Under the pieces are notes generated by a model that saw only the letters and a list, made by a program, of their open reading frames with translations, was not told where the DNA came from and searched no databases. Position numbers and translations under genes: made by a program. 64,000 nt of DNA from Candidatus Poribacteria bacterium (lineage in GTDB: Bacteria; Poribacteria; WGA-4E; JAJDTR01): positions 46,114 to 110,113 of the forward strand of contig JAJDTR010000125.1 in assembly GCA_022827055.1 (NCBI GenBank), given 5' to 3'. Shown piece by piece: positions 61,031 to 64,000 of the stretch. Each line of letters starts with the position of its first letter. The stretch's first letter is position 1.

Positions 61031-62011
61031 TTATTGTAAAGGTCGCCACGTTGGCGATCCTTCATTGGAATCGGGCCAATCAATCAGCGTTCTCCGCCTG
61101 CTTCCGTTCGCATCCATCACATGGATTTCCGTTTTGAAGTTTGGGTGAAAGGCGCCGTAAAGGAAAGCGATAAATTGTCCATCGGGGGACCAACTGGCGT
61201 CCGTGGACAAGTTATCATAGGTTAGTTGCCTCACTTCGAAATCGTCAGTGTACATCAGAAAGATATTTGAATCAAAATACTGCATGTGGGTGTTTTTTCC
61301 GGTTTTTATCCATGAAGCGGTTGCACTTCTTGATGTAAATGCAATTGTGTGTCCATCGGGCGACCAGGCAGGCAAGGAATCATAAGTGTCATTGTCAGTC
61401 AGTTGAGTAGCGTTGCTGCCGTCTGCGTTCATCGCGAAAATCTCGCTATCCGAGTTAAAAATCGATTTCGGGGTGCGGGAGAAAGCAAGTTTCTGACTGT
61501 CAGGCGACCAACTGTAGACAGACTCGTTTATATCGTTGTTCGTCAGTTGGACGAGATTCGTACCGTCGGGATCCATGACGAAAATCTCTCCATCGCCGTC
61601 GCTCCAAGAATAAAAGGCGATTTTTTGACCGTCCGGAGACCAGACGGGCGAGCGATTGCGTCCCGTACCATCGGTCAACTGTATCGTCGAACCGGAACCA
61701 TCCATTTCCATGACATATATCTCCGATTTTCCTGTCATATCGGAAACGAATGCAAGTTTGCGGCCGTCCGGAGACCAACTGGCGGGATAGTCATCGCCTT
61801 CATTCTCCGTCATTTGCATGAGAGAAGTACCATCGGCGTTCATCAGGAATATCTCATAGTCGCCGTCTCGATTGGAAGAAAAGGCGATTTGCCCGGAAAA
61901 AGGTAATATCTCATCCGGTGTTGTATAGGACTGGGAAATCGGATCTTCTCCGCAACCGAGGATCGGAATCACAAAAAGCGCCCAAAGGACTGAGCAACGT
62001 GCTCCTCTCAT
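61031..62011 (-). CDS. Lipoprotein with TolB-like (PD40) beta-propeller
   Basis: A 326-residue protein starting at 62011 behind AAGAGGAGGGCAAC; MRGARCSVLWALFVIPILG then Cys is a lipoprotein signal. Six TolB/PD40-type blades follow, each with a W-S-P-D-G motif: ASWSPDGRKLAFVSD, PVWSPDGQKIAFYSW, YSWSPDSQKLAFSRT, PAWSPDGHTIAFTSR, ASWSPDGQFIAFLYG and the last PTWRPLQ. IAFSSNRDGDYEIFLMNADG near 48 is typical. TolB-like propellers bind partner proteins or form surface/periplasmic scaffolds. It lies 67 bases after the stop of the upstream propeller gene, so it is probably co-transcribed with it. Confidence 0.9.
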   Translation of the reverse strand: MRGARCSVLWALFVIPILGCGEDPISQSYTTPDEILPFSGQIAFSSNRDGDYEIFLMNADGTSLMQMTENEGDDYPASWSPDGRKLAFVSDMTGKSEIYVMEMDGSGSTIQLTDGTGRNRSPVWSPDGQKIAFYSWSDGDGEIFVMDPDGTNLVQLTNNDINESVYSWSPDSQKLAFSRTPKSIFNSDSEIFAMNADGSNATQLTDNDTYDSLPAWSPDGHTIAFTSRSATASWIKTGKNTHMQYFDSNIFLMYTDDFEVRQLTYDNLSTDASWSPDGQFIAFLYGAFHPNFKTEIHVMDANGSRRRTLIDWPDSNEGSPTWRPLQ

Positions 62012-62078
62012 GAGTTGCCCTCCTCTTGGTTTAATATCCCAGGTGTGGCCCCCAAGGACTTCCGAGGCACATATCAAC

Positions 62079-63719
62079 TTATTGACCGTCTTCAAACTGA
62101 AAGGCGTATAGACTCGCTTGATGGAGATGGAAACAGAGTCGGCAAGGCTTGTTCCACAATTGTCTCAGGTCTGCATCGGCGTTCCACCGCACCGTATGCC
62201 AAATCTGATTCGGGTCATCCGAACAGACAGGCACACAATCTTCAGCAGAAAATCCGGGGTACGGCTTGAAGTCGGGATCGAGAATCTCCACCCGAATATA
62301 CCCGCCGTAACAGTCGGCATTGATCTTCAGGCAATCACCCTCGAACACAAATTGCTTGGCATAAACCTTGCCGTTCTCATAGGTAGGCTTCAGCTCCGCC
62401 CAGCCGTCTTCCCGCAGGATAAGCGCGCCGACCGAACGGCGCCGTCTCGGGTAGCCGCCCAAAACCGATACTAGATTCTCCCAATCCGCTTTACCGGCTT
62501 CGAAGGCGGCTTCGGGCACCATTAACGCGGGCGGTGGGTAACTGTACCATTCCTGTTTGTCCGGAATCGCCAAGTACGGAATATGGAGTTTTCCGTCGTG
62601 AACCAGCTGACCGGTGGAAGTATAGCAGACGTAGCCGTAGTCGATGCTGCCCGGTGCGCGGTTGTCTACCCATGCTCCCGGTCCCCCAACCCGCACCCAA
62701 CGTCTGCCGTCGCGGCTCGTGTATAAACCCAGCCTGACAAACGCCAGATCTCGCCAGTTCCCACCGTCTCTGGAGCACCAAATCGGCTCAGCCATGAACT
62801 CGCCCGGGATGCCGATATATTGCCCACCGACCTTGCGAACCGACATTTCGTGAAACTCCAGATTCGGCGGCAAGTCCGGCTCCCAATCCACCGATATCAC
62901 CACCTCCTTGGGCGACCAGTTGATGAAGTCCTCGCTCTCCTGCCGCCCAATCTGCCGTTTGCGGTACAGGAAGTTCTGGTGATGCGAATACTGACTATAG
63001 GCAACCCACTTTTCTATCGATTCGTCCCAGATGATTCTCGGCTCGTGATGATGGCGGTAGGTGCTGTAATCGCTGACGGTCGTCCAGCGCAATCCGTCCG
63101 CCGACGCCTTCACCGTGGATGTGACCGGTTCGCCTCTCTCGCGAGCCAAGGCGTGGCGGGTGTAGAGCATCAGGAACTTCTTATCGGGGTCGCTCTGGTC
63201 GTGATTTAGCACCACTGTTACGCCAGCGGTGTCCTGTTCCACGATGTTGGTTTCCGTGTAATTTTCGTATGGCAAACATTTGTCGCTGAGAGGCTTTTCC
63301 CAGTTGATACAGTCGGTCGATTCGGCATAGCACAACACTTGACCGGTGTTGAACGGATCGCCGGACAGGGATTGGATGTACCACATCTTGAATTTCCCGT
63401 CCTCGGGGTCTTGGATCGCACCTGACGGAAAAGGGTTGTAGTATATCTCCCAGGGCAGGTCGCCGACCTCAAGAATCGGCTCTGCGGGACGGTACGGTTC
63501 GGGGATCACCCGTTCCACATCCTCAAGGTGATCGATGATAAAATTGTCCAAGAACAACTGTTTCTGCGTACCGATGTGCAGAAATGGAATCTCGTAATCG
63601 GGCATAAAGTGAGGATATTTCCTGCTTTCAATCGGGCGCCTGCCCGCCAGCGTATCTTCGATTTTCCGCTGGATATCCAACGGTTCGGTGAGGCTTCTCT
63701 TTTCGGGGAGATCTGTCAT
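62079..63719 (-). CDS. GH32/43-like propeller protein, paralogue 6 (no signal peptide)
   Basis: A 546-residue member, starting at 63719 with an AGGAGA about 15 bases upstream. No signal peptide is seen. Family marks: QKQLFLDNFIIDHLEDVERV near 52, FKMWYIQSLSGDPFNTGQVL near 108, ESTDCINWEKPLSDKCLPYE near 131, KASADGLRWTTVSDY near 205, and the C-terminal sandwich LKINADCYGGYIRVEILDPD ending LCFHLHQASLYAFQFEDGQ. Relative to the tandem paralogues it has longer loops. It is followed by the TolB-like lipoprotein gene. Catalytic residues are not assigned. Confidence 0.78.
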   Translation of the reverse strand: MTDLPEKRSLTEPLDIQRKIEDTLAGRRPIESRKYPHFMPDYEIPFLHIGTQKQLFLDNFIIDHLEDVERVIPEPYRPAEPILEVGDLPWEIYYNPFPSGAIQDPEDGKFKMWYIQSLSGDPFNTGQVLCYAESTDCINWEKPLSDKCLPYENYTETNIVEQDTAGVTVVLNHDQSDPDKKFLMLYTRHALARERGEPVTSTVKASADGLRWTTVSDYSTYRHHHEPRIIWDESIEKWVAYSQYSHHQNFLYRKRQIGRQESEDFINWSPKEVVISVDWEPDLPPNLEFHEMSVRKVGGQYIGIPGEFMAEPIWCSRDGGNWRDLAFVRLGLYTSRDGRRWVRVGGPGAWVDNRAPGSIDYGYVCYTSTGQLVHDGKLHIPYLAIPDKQEWYSYPPPALMVPEAAFEAGKADWENLVSVLGGYPRRRRSVGALILREDGWAELKPTYENGKVYAKQFVFEGDCLKINADCYGGYIRVEILDPDFKPYPGFSAEDCVPVCSDDPNQIWHTVRWNADADLRQLWNKPCRLCFHLHQASLYAFQFEDGQ

Positions 63720-64000
63720 GGGTGTTTGGTTCTCCTATTGAGGGATCAAGCGAATGGATAATGAGCGCGATAGAAATCCCCTGCCCACCATTTCTTGTAG
63801 GATTAAGCAGGTGAATAGCGAGCGCTATAGAGATCCATCAAGCGAGTGGATTACGAGGGATCAAGGGGTGCACTACGACCGCGAAAGAGATCCCACGAAT
63901 CATGGTTAAGAGCACTCCCATTGTCCCTGTCGGAATGATTCTTTCAGCAAGTAACACTCATTTTGCGCTCTATGACAGGTTTTGAAAAAGCGTTCCATCG
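63720..64000. repeat. Modular repeat cluster at the right edge
   Basis: Units occur at about 63742 (GGGATCAAGCGAATGGATAA), 63805 (GATTAAGCAGGTGAATAGCG), 63837 and 63860, ending with CCTGTCGGAATGATTC near 63923, which matches a phrase near 49441. No gene is visible before the window ends. Confidence 0.72.

Noticed and set aside
1..64000. tRNA, rRNA or riboswitch genes
   Set aside because: No cloverleaf with a GGTTCGA-type arm, no rRNA-like sequence and no known riboswitch core was seen when reading the gaps. A covariance-model scan could still find a diverged RNA.

Overview
The window looks like a chromosomal segment of an uncultured marine or sponge-associated bacterium, most likely a Candidatus Poribacteria relative. 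This is inference from gene content. It carries five phytanoyl-CoA-dioxygenase-like (PhyH) genes, five Gfo/Idh/MocA-type genes, two enolase-superfamily genes, several secreted LamG or LamG-like proteins, a Tat-exported sulfatase, and a dockerin protein ending in the sorting tail LLPNYPNPFNPETW. No rRNA, tRNA or universal marker gene is present to prove the taxon.

Layout. After one plus-strand LamG gene (455-1174), 1278-25766 runs almost wholly on the minus strand. It holds a PhyH gene, a LamG gene, a GH127-like hydrolase, a GHL10-like putative glycosidase, a sialidase-like propeller, a DUF6785-like membrane protein, hicBA, an isomerase/dehydrogenase pair, another LamG gene, a TPR plus VCBS/ASPIC pair, an aspartyl-protease pair and three Gfo/Idh/MocA-like genes. 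The only plus-strand insert is a phd-vapC module flanked by two copies of a roughly 240-bp inverted-repeat element. From 26143 to 54236 every gene is on the plus strand: PhyH genes, propeller-type glycosidase paralogues, two GH172/DUF2961 paralogues, an SDR, a 1008-residue LRR/glycosidase-like/LamG/dockerin protein, two enolase-superfamily enzymes, an epimerase and a sulfatase. From 54291 to 63719 everything is on the minus strand: a higA-like antitoxin with a broken toxin, alanine racemase, a YhcH/YjgK-like protein, two more propeller paralogues, an oxidoreductase, a secreted protein and a TolB-like lipoprotein.

How the genes fit together. The secreted sulfatase, propeller proteins, GH127/GH172-like enzymes and LamG lectin-like proteins suggest degradation of sulfated or otherwise complex glycans. 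The Gfo/Idh/MocA, enolase-superfamily, SDR, epimerase, sugar isomerase and PhyH enzymes would process the released sugars or acid sugars inside the cell. No dedicated transporter (SusCD, ABC, TRAP) or transcription regulator is visible, apart from the toxin-antitoxin antitoxins and one uncharacterised membrane protein.

The gaps between genes are full of dispersed repeats: modular GATCAA..GA..GGATA units, palindromic REP-like hairpins, and a 240-bp inverted-repeat element. They sit next to an IS200-like Y1 transposase that carries an in-frame stop. One toxin gene has lost its 5' part to the modular repeat. No tRNA, rRNA, CRISPR array or replication origin was seen.
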